NCBI RefSeq assembly: GCF_043555985.1
Contig: NZ_JBIGIC010000012.1
Coordinates: forward strand, 186,001 to 250,000
DNA from: Pelomonas candidula
Lineage (GTDB): Bacteria; Pseudomonadota; Gammaproteobacteria; Burkholderiales; Burkholderiaceae_C
Direction of reading: 5' to 3'
Length of the DNA stretch: 64,000 nucleotides
Below, piece by piece: positions 27,375 through 35,893 of the stretch. The notes below the pieces were generated by a model. That model did no database searches and was not told the origin of the DNA. It was given only the letters and a program-made list of their open reading frames with translations. A program made the position numbers and the translations under genes. Each line of letters opens with the position of its first letter. The first letter of the stretch is position 1.

Positions 27375-28111
27375 TCTTCTTTGTTGTGATGGTTGTTCAG
27401 CGCGACGGCCGGCGCCTTCTTGGCCGCCGCGCGCTGGTTCCTGGCCAGGCCGATCATGCGCATGCCCTGCACACGCTTGACCGCCTGGATGAAGTAGACG
27501 GCGCCCAGCACCGGCCACCAGCGCGAGCCCACGCCCTCGACCCACTGCCAACGGTCCAGCCAGGCCTCGGTGCGCAGCGGCGGGCGGTAGACGCCGAAGC
27601 GCGCCGCCTCGACCTCGAAGCTCAGCAGCTTGAGCCAGTCGCGCAGCCGCCAGTAGCCGATGAAATCGCCGTCGCGCGGCAGGTAGGGCTCACCGCGGCG
27701 CTTGAGGCGGCCGAGGTTCTGGCGCAGGCCCCACAGGCTGGCCGGGTTCAGGCCGAAGACGATGAGCCGCCCCTCGGGCCGCAGCACGCGCTCCACCTCG
27801 CGCAGCAGCGCGTGGGCATCGCAGGCCAGTTCCAGCGAGTGCGGCAGCAGCACCAGGTCCAGGCTCGCGCTCTCGAACGGCAGTGCGTCGAAGTCGCACT
27901 GCAGATCGCGCCCCGCCAGCCAGCGGTGCGGCATGCGGTTGGTCTGCAGACCGTTCAGTTCGGGCAGCCCCAGCTGCAGCGCATGGAAGCCGAACAGGTC
28001 GGCCACGGCCGCGTCGACCTGGGCCTGCTCCCATGCGAGCAGGTAGCGGCCCGGCGGCGTCTGCAGCCAGGCTGCCAAATCTATACTCGGCCCTTTATCG
28101 GTGACGCTCAC
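27371..28111 (-). CDS. SAM-dependent methyltransferase (class I)
   Basis: Class I methyltransferase of about 246 residues. The signature in the sequence is DLVLLPHSLELACDAHALLR, followed by EVERVLRPEGRLIVFGLNP, typical of UbiE/BioC-like proteins; a classic glycine-rich motif I is weak. It begins near TPPGRYLLAWEQAQVDAAVA. Substrate unknown. The start is ambiguous: GTG at 28111 or 28123, ATG at 28147 (overlapping gloB by 47 bases), or TTG at 28078. It is divergent from gloB, and it is located just upstream of rnhA, an order seen in other Burkholderiales. Confidence 0.8.
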   Translation of the reverse strand: MSVTDKGPSIDLAAWLQTPPGRYLLAWEQAQVDAAVADLFGFHALQLGLPELNGLQTNRMPHRWLAGRDLQCDFDALPFESASLDLVLLPHSLELACDAHALLREVERVLRPEGRLIVFGLNPASLWGLRQNLGRLKRRGEPYLPRDGDFIGYWRLRDWLKLLSFEVEAARFGVYRPPLRTEAWLDRWQWVEGVGSRWWPVLGAVYFIQAVKRVQGMRMIGLARNQRAAAKKAPAVALNNHHNKEE

Positions 28112-28895
28112 GTTGACGCTCACGCCTCTCCCCGCTTTCGACGACAACTACCTCTGGCTGTTGGACAACGGCCGTGAGGCCCTGGTCGTCGACCCCGGCG
28201 ACGCAGCGCCCGTGGCCGCAGCTCTTGATGCCCGTGGCCTGACGCTCGCCGGCATTCTATTGACCCACCATCACGGCGATCACGTCGGCGGCGTCAACGC
28301 GCTGCGCGACCGCCTGCAGGGCCCGATCTACGCGCCGGCGCGCGAGCAGATGCCCGAACCGGTGCAGCGCGTGCAGGGTGGCGACGCCGTCACGCTGCTG
28401 GGCCTGCGCTTTTCCGTGCTGGACGTGCCGGGCCACACGGCCGGCCACATCGCCTACTTCGCCGAGGTGCCCGGGGCCGATCCGCTGCTGTTCTGTGGCG
28501 ACACGCTGTTCAGCGCCGGCTGCGGCCGCCTGTTCGAGGGCACGCCCACGCAGATGCACGCGTCGCTGCAGTCGCTGGCAGCGCTGCCTCTGCAGACCCG
28601 CGTCTGCTGTGCGCACGAGTACACGCTGTCCAACCTGCGCTTCGCGCGCGAGGTGGACCCGGCCAACCCGGCGCTGACCACCTACGCCGCCTGGTGCGAG
28701 GCCGAGCGCGCCGCCGGCCGCCCGACACTGCCGGCCCGCGTCGGCACCGAGCGCCAGATCAACCCCTTCTTGCGCTGCGCCGAACCGGCATTGCGCGAGT
28801 CCGCGCGGCGCCATGCGCCCCTGAAACTCCCGGCCGTGCCCAGCCCGGTCGACGTCTTCGCGACGCTGCGCGAATGGAAGAACGGATTCCGATGA
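28101..28895 (+). CDS. gloB: Hydroxyacylglutathione hydrolase (glyoxalase II)
   Basis: Enzyme of about 264 residues hydrolysing S-lactoylglutathione to lactate and glutathione. It has the metallo-beta-lactamase motif THHHGDHVGG, further metal ligands in VPGHTAGH and FCGDTLFSAGCGRLFEGT, and AHEYTLSNLRFA. The beginning TPLPAFDDNYLWLL matches the family start, so a TTG at 28113 is an alternative to the GTG at 28101. The stop overlaps the mltD start. A TATACT -10-like hexamer is at 28082-28087. Confidence 0.95.
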   Translation: MTLTLTLTPLPAFDDNYLWLLDNGREALVVDPGDAAPVAAALDARGLTLAGILLTHHHGDHVGGVNALRDRLQGPIYAPAREQMPEPVQRVQGGDAVTLLGLRFSVLDVPGHTAGHIAYFAEVPGADPLLFCGDTLFSAGCGRLFEGTPTQMHASLQSLAALPLQTRVCCAHEYTLSNLRFAREVDPANPALTTYAAWCEAERAAGRPTLPARVGTERQINPFLRCAEPALRESARRHAPLKLPAVPSPVDVFATLREWKNGFR

Positions 28896-30487
28896 CGACG
28901 CTGATCCATCGACTTGCCCCTATTGCCCTCGCGGCGCTGCTGACTGCCTGCGCCACCACCCCGCCGCCCACCGCCCCGGCGGGCCCGGCGCCCCTCCCCG
29001 CCCCCACCCCCACCGTCGACACCGCGCCGCCCACCGAGGCCGAGGCCACGGCACCGGCGCCCGCGCACGCCATGGCGGCCGAGCTGCTGGAAGACAACCT
29101 GCGCCCCGGCGAGAAGATCGACCTCGACAGCCCTGACGTGAACTCCGACCTGTGGGCCCGCCTGCGCGCCGGCCTGCAGCTGCAGGACCTGGACGATGAC
29201 TGGGTGCGCAAGGCCGAGGCCTGGTACAGCGCGCGGCCCGACTACGTCGAGCGCATGACGACGCGCGGCAGCCGCTATCTGTTCCACATCCTGGAGGAGG
29301 TCGAGAAGCGCGACATGCCCGCCGAGCTGGCGCTGCTGCCCTTCATCGAGAGCGCCTTCGTCACGCACGCCGTGTCCAGCACCAAGGCCACCGGCATGTG
29401 GCAGTTCATGCCCGCCACGGGCCGCGACTTCGACCTCAAGCAGAACATCTTCCGCGACGACCGCCGCGACGTGCTCGCGTCCACGCGCGCCGCGCTGGAC
29501 TACCTCGGCCGGCTCAACAAGATGTTCGGCGACTGGCACCTCGCGCTGGCCGCCTACAACTGGGGCCCGGGCAACGTGCAGAAGGCCATCGCCCGCAACC
29601 AGCGCCTGGGCCTGCCGACCGACTACGCCAGCCTGAAGATGCCGGACGAGACGCGCTACTACGTGCCCAAGCTGCAGGCCGTGAAGAACATCGTTCTCAA
29701 CCCCGACCGCTTCGCGCTGACCCTGCCGCCGGTGGCCAACCACCCCTACTTCCTGAGCGTGAAGATCGAGCGCGACATCGACGTGTCGCTCGCCGCCGAG
29801 CTGGCCGGCCTGTCGCTGGAAACCTTCCAGCAGTTCAATCCGCAGATGAACAAGCCGGTCATCCTGGCGGCCGCCACGCCGCAGGTGCTGCTGCCCTACG
29901 ACCAGGCCAGTGCCTTCGCCGAGAACCTGGCCCGCCACACGGGCCCCCTGGCGACGTGGACGGCCTGGGTGGTGCCCAAGACCATGAGCCCGGCCGAGGC
30001 CGCCAGGCGTACCGGCATGGCCGAGGCCGCGCTGCGCGACGTCAACCACATCCCGCCCAAGATGCTCGTCAAGGCGGGCTCCACGCTGCTGGTGCCGCGC
30101 GGCGAGCATGTGCAGGACGACGTCTCCGAGCGCCTGGCCGACACCGCCGCGCTGAACCTCGCGCCCGACGCGCCCCCGCTGCGCCGCGTCAGCTTCAAGG
30201 CCGGCAAGGCTGACACCGTCGCCGGCATCGCCGCTCGCTACAAGGTGAGCGCGACGCAGGTGGCGCAGTGGAACAAGGTCGGCAGCGGTGCGCGCTTCAA
30301 GCCGGGCCAGGCGGTCGTCGTCTACACGGCGAACACGACAACCGCCAAGGCGGCCGCGCCGGTGGTGGCGAAGGCGCAAGCCGTGGCCAAGGTCACGCGC
30401 AGCTCGAAGTCCGTCAGGGTCGCGGCCCAGCCGAAGGCCAAGGGCGGCAAGGGTGGCCGCGGCGTCGTCGCCGCCGCCAACCCCTGA
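28892..30487 (+). CDS. mltD: Membrane-bound lytic murein transglycosylase D with LysM repeats
   Basis: Lipoprotein of 531 residues (lipobox LTAC, Cys20) that cleaves peptidoglycan glycan strands with 1,6-anhydro product formation. A Pro/Thr-rich linker precedes the SLT domain, with the catalytic Glu in LLPFIESAFVTHAVSSTKAT, then GMWQFMPATGRDF and LALAAYNWGPGNVQKAI. Two LysM-like modules near the C-terminus (about residues 350-410 and 430-480, the latter with GKADTVAGIAARYKV) would bind peptidoglycan. The final 50 residues are Ala/Lys-rich and basic. It overlaps gloB by 4 bases (ATGA). Confidence 0.94.
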   Translation: MTTLIHRLAPIALAALLTACATTPPPTAPAGPAPLPAPTPTVDTAPPTEAEATAPAPAHAMAAELLEDNLRPGEKIDLDSPDVNSDLWARLRAGLQLQDLDDDWVRKAEAWYSARPDYVERMTTRGSRYLFHILEEVEKRDMPAELALLPFIESAFVTHAVSSTKATGMWQFMPATGRDFDLKQNIFRDDRRDVLASTRAALDYLGRLNKMFGDWHLALAAYNWGPGNVQKAIARNQRLGLPTDYASLKMPDETRYYVPKLQAVKNIVLNPDRFALTLPPVANHPYFLSVKIERDIDVSLAAELAGLSLETFQQFNPQMNKPVILAAATPQVLLPYDQASAFAENLARHTGPLATWTAWVVPKTMSPAEAARRTGMAEAALRDVNHIPPKMLVKAGSTLLVPRGEHVQDDVSERLADTAALNLAPDAPPLRRVSFKAGKADTVAGIAARYKVSATQVAQWNKVGSGARFKPGQAVVVYTANTTTAKAAAPVVAKAQAVAKVTRSSKSVRVAAQPKAKGGKGGRGVVAAANP

Positions 30488-30491
30488 GCGC

Positions 30492-30884
30492 TCAGCGCAC
30501 GAAGAACAGCGCGATGCAGAGGCCCGCGCCGGTCACCCACAACAGCGAGCGCAGCGAAGCCTTGTCGGCCACGTAAAGGCCGATGTAGGCCAGCCGCGCG
30601 GCAATGAAGCCCAGCGCCAGCGCGTCCACCGCGCCCTGCGCGGCCTGGTGCTGATAGGCGACGAACAGCCCGCCGATGAACAGCGGGAGCGCTTCCCAGC
30701 TGTTGGCCTGCGCCGCGTTGGCGCGCGCCTGCCAGCCGCCCAGCCTGGCCAGCCACTCGCGCGGCGCGTTGTTGTCAAAGCCCCCGTCACGGCGGCGCTT
30801 GCCGAAGCCCTTGGACTTGGCCAGTGCCGCGCAACCCACGGGCAGCAGGCAGGCGACGAGCAGGCAGAGTTGAGCGATGGTCAT
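30492..30884 (-). CDS. MAPEG family membrane protein
   Basis: Protein of 130 residues with four hydrophobic helices and the MAPEG pattern: a cytoplasmic loop with NNAPREWLARLGGWQARANA, then AAQANSWEALPLFIGGLFVA, and ARLAYIGLYVADKASLRSLL. Family members include glutathione transferases and related enzymes in eukaryotes; most bacterial ones are uncharacterised. It converges on mltD (4 bases between stops) and is downstream of recR on the same strand. Confidence 0.88.
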   Translation of the reverse strand: MTIAQLCLLVACLLPVGCAALAKSKGFGKRRRDGGFDNNAPREWLARLGGWQARANAAQANSWEALPLFIGGLFVAYQHQAAQGAVDALALGFIAARLAYIGLYVADKASLRSLLWVTGAGLCIALFFVR

Positions 30885-30898
30885 CCCGAGCTTTTCCT

Positions 30899-31480
30899 TT
30901 AGCGGCGGTCGCTGAGCGCGTGGGCGATGGTGCCCAGGTCCACGTATTCCAGCTCGCTGCCCACCGGCACGCCGCGCGCCAGCCGCGTCGACTTGATGCC
31001 GCGCGCCTTCAGCGCCTCAGCCAGCACGTGGGCCGTGGCCTCGCCCTCGGCCGTGAAGCTGGTGGCGAGGATGACCTCCTCCACACCATCTTCCGAAGCC
31101 CGCTCCAGCAGCTCGGCCGCGCCGATCTGGCGCGTGCCGATGCCATCCAGCGGGCTGAGCCGGCCGAGCAACACGAAGTAGTAGCCGCGATAGGAGCCAG
31201 TGCGCTCGAACGCTGCCTGGTCAGCCGGCGTCTCGACGACGCACAGCAGCCGGCCGTCGCGCCCGGCGTCGGCGCAGACGCTGCAGATCGGCGTCTCGCT
31301 GAACGTGTGGCAGCGCTCGCAGTGCCCGATGTTCTCGCCCGCCGCCGTCAGCGCGGCCGCCAGCCGCGGCATGGCCAGCCGGTCGTGCTGCAGCAGGTGG
31401 TAGGCCATGCGCTGCGCCGACTTCTGGCCCACGCCGGGCAGGCGCTTGAGCGCCTCGATCAACGTATCCAGCGCATTCAA
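30899..31480 (-). CDS. recR: Recombination mediator RecR
   Basis: Protein of 193 residues that loads RecA with RecO/RecF. Visible domains in order: helix-hairpin-helix LKRLPGVGQKSAQRMAYHLL, four-cysteine zinc finger CERCHTFSETPICSVC, and a Toprim domain beginning LLCVVETPADQAAFER with YRGYYFVLLGRLSPLDGIG. The gene sits downstream of ybaB and dnaX, the conserved order dnaX-ybaB-recR. Confidence 0.97.
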   Translation of the reverse strand: MNALDTLIEALKRLPGVGQKSAQRMAYHLLQHDRLAMPRLAAALTAAGENIGHCERCHTFSETPICSVCADAGRDGRLLCVVETPADQAAFERTGSYRGYYFVLLGRLSPLDGIGTRQIGAAELLERASEDGVEEVILATSFTAEGEATAHVLAEALKARGIKSTRLARGVPVGSELEYVDLGTIAHALSDRR

Positions 31481-31572
31481 ACTGCAGCCGCCCTGTCAGC
31501 AGATGATCGCCGCCGCAGGCGCGATCCCATCAAACGGCAGCCGTGGAACTGGCTTTGCCAGGCCACTGGCTG

Positions 31573-31612
31573 CGCCCCCTTGAGGGGGAAGCGCGAAGCG
31601 CTTCGGGGGTGG
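31573..31612. repeat. C5/G5 hairpin intergenic repeat, copy 2
   Basis: Sequence order: CGCCCCCTTGAGGGGG hairpin (31573-31588), AAGCGCGAAGCGCTT hairpin (31589-31603), then GGGGGT. It begins a few bases beyond the stop of ybaB and shares its layout with 21636-21680. Read in the ybaB direction it could stop or slow transcription, but there is no T-run. Confidence 0.55.
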
Positions 31613-31616
31613 GCCA

Positions 31617-31943
31617 TCAGAACGGGAACTTCATGCCGGGGGGCAGCGGCATGCCGGCTGTCAGCTTGCCCATCTTCTCGGCGCTGGTGGCCTCGGCGCG
31701 GCGGGCCGCGTCGTTGAAGGCGGCAGCGACGAGGTCTTCCAGCATGTCCTTGTCATCGGCCAGCAGACTGGGGTCGATGGTGACGCGGCGGACTTCGTTC
31801 TTGCAGGTCATGACGACCTTGACGAGACCGGCGCCGCTCTGGCCCTCGACCTCGACATTGGCGAGCTCTTCCTGCGCCTTCTTCAGGTTGTCCTGCATCG
31901 CCTGGGCTTGCTTCATCAAGCCGGCGAGTTGACCTTTCATCAT
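31617..31943 (-). CDS. ybaB: YbaB/EbfC family nucleoid-associated protein
   Basis: Protein of 108 residues matching the family throughout: LAGLMKQAQAMQDNLKKAQE, then LANVEVEGQSGAGLVKVVMT, and SLLADDKDMLEDLVAAAFND. YbaB forms dimers that bind DNA and may help organise the nucleoid or act in repair. It lies 16 bases downstream of dnaX and is followed by recR, with a GC-hairpin repeat between. Confidence 0.96.
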   Translation of the reverse strand: MMKGQLAGLMKQAQAMQDNLKKAQEELANVEVEGQSGAGLVKVVMTCKNEVRRVTIDPSLLADDKDMLEDLVAAAFNDAARRAEATSAEKMGKLTAGMPLPPGMKFPF

Positions 31944-31959
31944 GATCGTGTCCTTGTGT

Positions 31960-33870
31960 CTACGTAGAGGGAGTCAGCACGGGCTGCACGGAGCCCGGCA
32001 GGATGCGTGCCGACGGGAATTGGGAAAGCAGCGTGCGCGTCATCGGGTGCGACGCGGCCAGGTCCTCGGCCGCGCGCTGCTGCGCCTCGACGCGGGCGGT
32101 GTTGCGCAGCGAGATGGTGTCCTCGGCCACGCCGGCCTCAATGTCGAGCTTCGCGTTCAACGCGGCCTCAAGCTTGGCGACCAGGGCCGGCGCACGCAGC
32201 GATTCACGCTCGACGCGCAGCTTCCAGACCTCGCGGCCGTCCACCATCTCGCAGCCCAGCGCCTGGGCCTGGCGCGCCAGCTCGCCGGTCATGCCGACGA
32301 CATTGGCCGCGGCGATGCGCTCGGCCCACCGCGCGCCTTCGGGCGTCTCGCGCAGCTCGACGCGGCGCGGCGCCTCGGGTTCTGCCCGGAAGGGCGACAC
32401 CGGCGTGTCGTCGGCCTCCATCCAAGGGGGCGGTGCGTCGTCGGGCGGCGGGCCGTCAAAGCCCGCGTCGTCCTCAACAGCCGGCGCGTGCTCCACCGGG
32501 CGTGGGCGCAGCCGCGAGCCGAAGCTGGACGCCGGCTCGGCCGCCTTCGGCACAGGTGCCGGAGCCGCCACAACGGGAGCAACGACCGGCGCCGGAACCG
32601 GGGCCGTGACAGGGGCCGCGACAGACACGGCCACGGGAGCTGCGACTGGTGCCGTCGCAACCTGCGCGGGCACCGACGACACGGCCTTCGGCAGCGGCAC
32701 CGCCACGACGGCCTTGGCCACTGCGGGCGGGCGCACCAGCGCCGCGGCCTTCATGGGCTTGGGGCTCGTGCCGGCAGGGCGAAAGGCCAGCATGCGCAGC
32801 AGCACCATCAGCAGGCCGGCGTATTCGTCGGGCGCCAGGTGCAACTCGGCCCGACCGTGCAGCGCCATGCTGTACATCAGCTGGATCTCGTCGGCCGGCA
32901 GCGCGGCCGCGAGGCGGCGGATCTCGGCGGTCTCGTTGTCGGCATCGTCCAGCGCGGCGGGTGCGGCCTGTGCCAGCGCCATCTGCTGGAACAGCGTCGC
33001 CAGGTCCTCCAGCGTGCCGGCGGCCGACAGGCCCGCGCCGCGCAGCGCATCGGCCTGGGCGACGACGGCTTCGCCGCTGGCAGCCGCCAGCGCATCGACG
33101 ATGGCCACGACATGGCCACGGTCCACGCTGCCCAGCATCTGGCGCACGCCGGCTTCGGTCAGCTGGCCGGCGCCGAAGGCGATGGCCTGGTCGGTCAGCG
33201 ACAGCGCATCGCGCATGGAACCACGCGCGGCGCGCGACAGCAGCCGCAGCGCGCCCGGCTCGGCCGGCACGTTCTCGGCGCCCAGCACGTTGCCGAGGTG
33301 GCTCTGCACATCGGCCGCCGCCATGGGCCGCAGGTTGAACTGCAGGCAGCGCGACAGCACGGTGACCGGCACCTTCTGCGGGTCGGTCGTCGCCAGCACG
33401 AACTTCAGGTACTCGGGCGGCTCTTCCAGCGTCTTCAGCATCGCGTTGAACGCGGTGTTCGACAGCATGTGCACTTCGTCGATCATGTAGACCTTGAAGC
33501 GGCCGACGACGGGCTTGTAGACCGCCTGGTCCAGCAGCTGCGAGATCTCCTCGACACCGCGGTTGGACGCCGCGTCCAGCTCCACGTAGTCGACGAAGCG
33601 ACCCGAATCAATGTCGCGGCAGGCAGCGCAGACGCCGCAGGGCTGGGCCGTGATGCCGCCGGTGCCGTCCGGCCCGGTGCAGTTCAGGCTCTTGGCGAGG
33701 ATGCGCGACACCGTCGTCTTGCCCACGCCCCGCGTGCCGGTGAACAGGTAGGCGTGGTGCAGCCGGCCCTGCGTCAGCGCGTTGGCCAGCGCCTGCACGA
33801 CGTGCTCCTGGCCGACGAGCTGCTCGAAACTCTGCGGACGGTATTTGCGGGCCAGGACCAGATAACTCAT
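31960..33870 (-). CDS. dnaX: DNA polymerase III subunit gamma/tau
   Basis: Clamp-loader subunit of 636 residues. The AAA+ domain shows Walker A GTRGVGKTT, zinc ligands in CGVCAACRDID, Walker B region VYMIDEVHML, and the sensor ATTDPQKVPVTVLSRCLQFN. After about residue 360 comes an Ala/Pro/Val-rich linker, then the tau-specific C-terminal part that in E. coli contacts DnaB and the polymerase. The start at 33868-33870 (MSYLVLARKYRPQSFEQLVG) is the family start; the frame remains open upstream. It is the first gene of dnaX-ybaB-recR. I saw no clear slippery A-run for a gamma frameshift product. Confidence 0.96.
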   Translation of the reverse strand: MSYLVLARKYRPQSFEQLVGQEHVVQALANALTQGRLHHAYLFTGTRGVGKTTVSRILAKSLNCTGPDGTGGITAQPCGVCAACRDIDSGRFVDYVELDAASNRGVEEISQLLDQAVYKPVVGRFKVYMIDEVHMLSNTAFNAMLKTLEEPPEYLKFVLATTDPQKVPVTVLSRCLQFNLRPMAAADVQSHLGNVLGAENVPAEPGALRLLSRAARGSMRDALSLTDQAIAFGAGQLTEAGVRQMLGSVDRGHVVAIVDALAAASGEAVVAQADALRGAGLSAAGTLEDLATLFQQMALAQAAPAALDDADNETAEIRRLAAALPADEIQLMYSMALHGRAELHLAPDEYAGLLMVLLRMLAFRPAGTSPKPMKAAALVRPPAVAKAVVAVPLPKAVSSVPAQVATAPVAAPVAVSVAAPVTAPVPAPVVAPVVAAPAPVPKAAEPASSFGSRLRPRPVEHAPAVEDDAGFDGPPPDDAPPPWMEADDTPVSPFRAEPEAPRRVELRETPEGARWAERIAAANVVGMTGELARQAQALGCEMVDGREVWKLRVERESLRAPALVAKLEAALNAKLDIEAGVAEDTISLRNTARVEAQQRAAEDLAASHPMTRTLLSQFPSARILPGSVQPVLTPST

Positions 33871-33913
33871 GGCGGCGGATTCTAGAGAGGGCGACGGGGT
33901 CGCCCTCGCGAAG

Positions 33914-34804
33914 TCAGGCTGCGAGCTCGGTGAACGACCGCCACAGCGCCTCGGCCACAGCGCCGATGGCACGGCCACGCCGCCGGGCCACGACGATGTC
34001 CAGCCGCGAGCGCTTGAAGTGCCGCCCCTCCAGGGAGACGAGGCGCCCCGCGCGCAGCTCCTTGTCGATCAGGTGCAGCGGCATGTGGCCCCAACCCATG
34101 CCGTTCAGGATCAGGTCCTTCTTGGTCTGCTGGTCGGCGACGGTCCAGCTGGGCGCGCCGGCAATCAGGAAGTAGTCGCGCCCGGGCGTGTCGGCCGAGT
34201 CGCGGATGACGACCTGTACCAGCGACTTCATCTCCTCGGGGCGGAGCTGCGCGCTCGGCTCGAAGGGCAGGAAGCCACGCGCCGCCACCGGCACCAGCGT
34301 GATGGCCTGGAGGTCGAGCCACTCGAAGCGGGTGTCGGACTTGTCGATGTGATGCACGATCAGGTCGGCGTCGTCAGCCAGCAGCCGCTGCCAGGGCCCG
34401 CCGAGTGACTCGAAGTGCAGGTGCAGCCGCGTCGCGGGGCTGGCCGCAAAGAATTTCTTCAGGTGACGCAGCACCGGCGCCGTGGGCGTCAGGTCGCCGA
34501 CGACGACGCGCAGGTCGGTCTCGTCGCCCTGAGCCAGCTGCCGGGCCAACGTCTCCAGCGCACCGGCCCGCGCCAGCACGTCGGCGGCCTGGCGGTGGAA
34601 GGCCTTGCCGGCCGCCGTCAGCCGCGTGCGATAGCCCTCGCGGTCCAGCAGCGCAAGGCCCGTGCCGCGCTCCAGGCTGCCGACGGCGGCATGCACCGCC
34701 GGGTGGCTGCGCCCAAGCTTGGCGGCCGCGGCCTGGAAGCTGCCCTCGGACACGACGGCGTCGAGGCATTGCAGCGCCTGCAACGTGAAGTGGATTGTCT
34801 GCAT
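33914..34804 (-). CDS. LysR-family transcriptional regulator
   Basis: Regulator of 296 residues: winged helix-turn-helix at about residues 8-65 (CLDAVVSEGSFQAAAAKLGR, SHPAVHAAVGSLERGTGLAL), then a LysR effector domain. It is divergent from a quinone-oxidoreductase-like gene, the usual arrangement for a LysR regulator and its target. A perfect T-N11-A palindrome is at 34813-34825. An alternative ATG at 34811-34813 (MSWMQTI) would put the start codon inside that box, so I prefer the ATG at 34804. Confidence 0.9.
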   Translation of the reverse strand: MQTIHFTLQALQCLDAVVSEGSFQAAAAKLGRSHPAVHAAVGSLERGTGLALLDREGYRTRLTAAGKAFHRQAADVLARAGALETLARQLAQGDETDLRVVVGDLTPTAPVLRHLKKFFAASPATRLHLHFESLGGPWQRLLADDADLIVHHIDKSDTRFEWLDLQAITLVPVAARGFLPFEPSAQLRPEEMKSLVQVVIRDSADTPGRDYFLIAGAPSWTVADQQTKKDLILNGMGWGHMPLHLIDKELRAGRLVSLEGRHFKRSRLDIVVARRRGRAIGAVAEALWRSFTELAA

Positions 34805-34812
34805 CCATGACA

Positions 34813-34825
34813 TTCTGAGCCAGAA
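34813..34825. promoter_or_regulatory. Candidate LysR box (T-N11-A)
   Basis: TTCTGAGCCAGAA is a perfect 5-bp inverted repeat around a 3-base centre, with the T-N11-A layout bound by LysR regulators. It lies in the short region between the divergent regulator and oxidoreductase genes, 68 bases before the oxidoreductase start. A TA-rich -10 candidate (TATTTA) follows at about 34827. Confidence 0.55.
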
Positions 34826-34892
34826 CTATTTAATTTCTTCAAAACGTTGGCCTCACTACGCTGGGCGCTCTCGAAACCACGGAGGAATTCCC

Positions 34893-35855
34893 TTGAGAGC
34901 CATCGTCAGACAGCAATTCGGCGACCCCGACCAGCTGCGCATCCAGACCGTCCCCGACCCGGAGCCCACCGCCGGCGAGGTGCTGATGCGGGTGCGCGCC
35001 TTCGGGCTGAACCGGGCCGAGCAGTACTTCAGGCAGGGGCTCTGGGGCGAGGTCGCGGCCATCTCGGGCATCGAGTGCGTCGGCACCGTCGAGGCGGACC
35101 CCGGCGGCCGGCTCGAGCGTGGTCAGACCGTCATCGCGCTGATGGGTGGCATGGGCCGCAGCCGCGCCGGCAGCTACGCCGAGAAGGTCTGCGTGCCGGC
35201 CAGCAACGTCGTTGCCGTCGACACCCGCCTGGACTGGACCCGCCTGGCCAGCCTGCCGGAAACCTATGCCACCGCCTGGAGCTGCCTGCACGACAACCTG
35301 TCGCTGCGGGCGGGCGACCGGCTGCTGTTGCGCGGCGCCGGCTCGGCGCTGGGCCAGGCCGCCATTGAGCTGGCCTCCCGTGCCGGCGCCACCGTGCTGG
35401 CCGAAACCCGCAGCCCCCGCAGCGCGCAACGGGCCGCAGCCCTGGGCGCGACCGCGGCCGGCCGTCTCGACGAGCTCAGCGAGCCCCAGGGCCTGGACGC
35501 CGTGCTGGACCTGATCGGCACGACCACCCTGCGGGACAGCCTGCGCAGGCTGGGCCGCGGCGGCCGGGCCTGCGTGGCCGGCTTCCTCGGCGGCGGTGCG
35601 CCGCTGGCCGAATTCGATCCGCTGCGCGACCTGCCCAGCGGCCGGCAGCTGAGCTTCTTCGGCAGCGCCTTCGTCTATGGCACGGCCGACTACCCGCTTG
35701 CCGACATCCCCTTCCAGTCTCTCGTCGACCAGGCCGAGCGAGGCGAATTGAGCGCCCGGCCGGCGGCGGTGTTCCGCTTCGACGACATCCAGGCTGCGCA
35801 CCGGCTGCTGGACGCAGAGATGGCCGGCGGCAAGATCGTCGTGGAGGTGAACTGA
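34893..35855 (+). CDS. Zinc-type alcohol dehydrogenase/quinone oxidoreductase-like protein (MDR family)
   Basis: Protein of 320 residues in the medium-chain dehydrogenase family. It has the N-terminal VRQQFGDPDQLRIQTVPDPE, VRAFGLNRAEQYFRQGLWGE, and a Rossmann fold with LLLRGAGSALGQAAIELASR. Structural zinc cysteines are absent, as in quinone oxidoreductases using NADPH. Substrate unknown. The start is TTG at 34893, with GGAGGA 6-11 bases upstream; no ATG fits. It is divergent from a LysR regulator and probably its target. Confidence 0.88.
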   Translation: MRAIVRQQFGDPDQLRIQTVPDPEPTAGEVLMRVRAFGLNRAEQYFRQGLWGEVAAISGIECVGTVEADPGGRLERGQTVIALMGGMGRSRAGSYAEKVCVPASNVVAVDTRLDWTRLASLPETYATAWSCLHDNLSLRAGDRLLLRGAGSALGQAAIELASRAGATVLAETRSPRSAQRAAALGATAAGRLDELSEPQGLDAVLDLIGTTTLRDSLRRLGRGGRACVAGFLGGGAPLAEFDPLRDLPSGRQLSFFGSAFVYGTADYPLADIPFQSLVDQAERGELSARPAAVFRFDDIQAAHRLLDAEMAGGKIVVEVN

Positions 35856-35893
35856 AGGCCTGCGCCGGAACGGCGCGGGGATAATCCCGCGCC

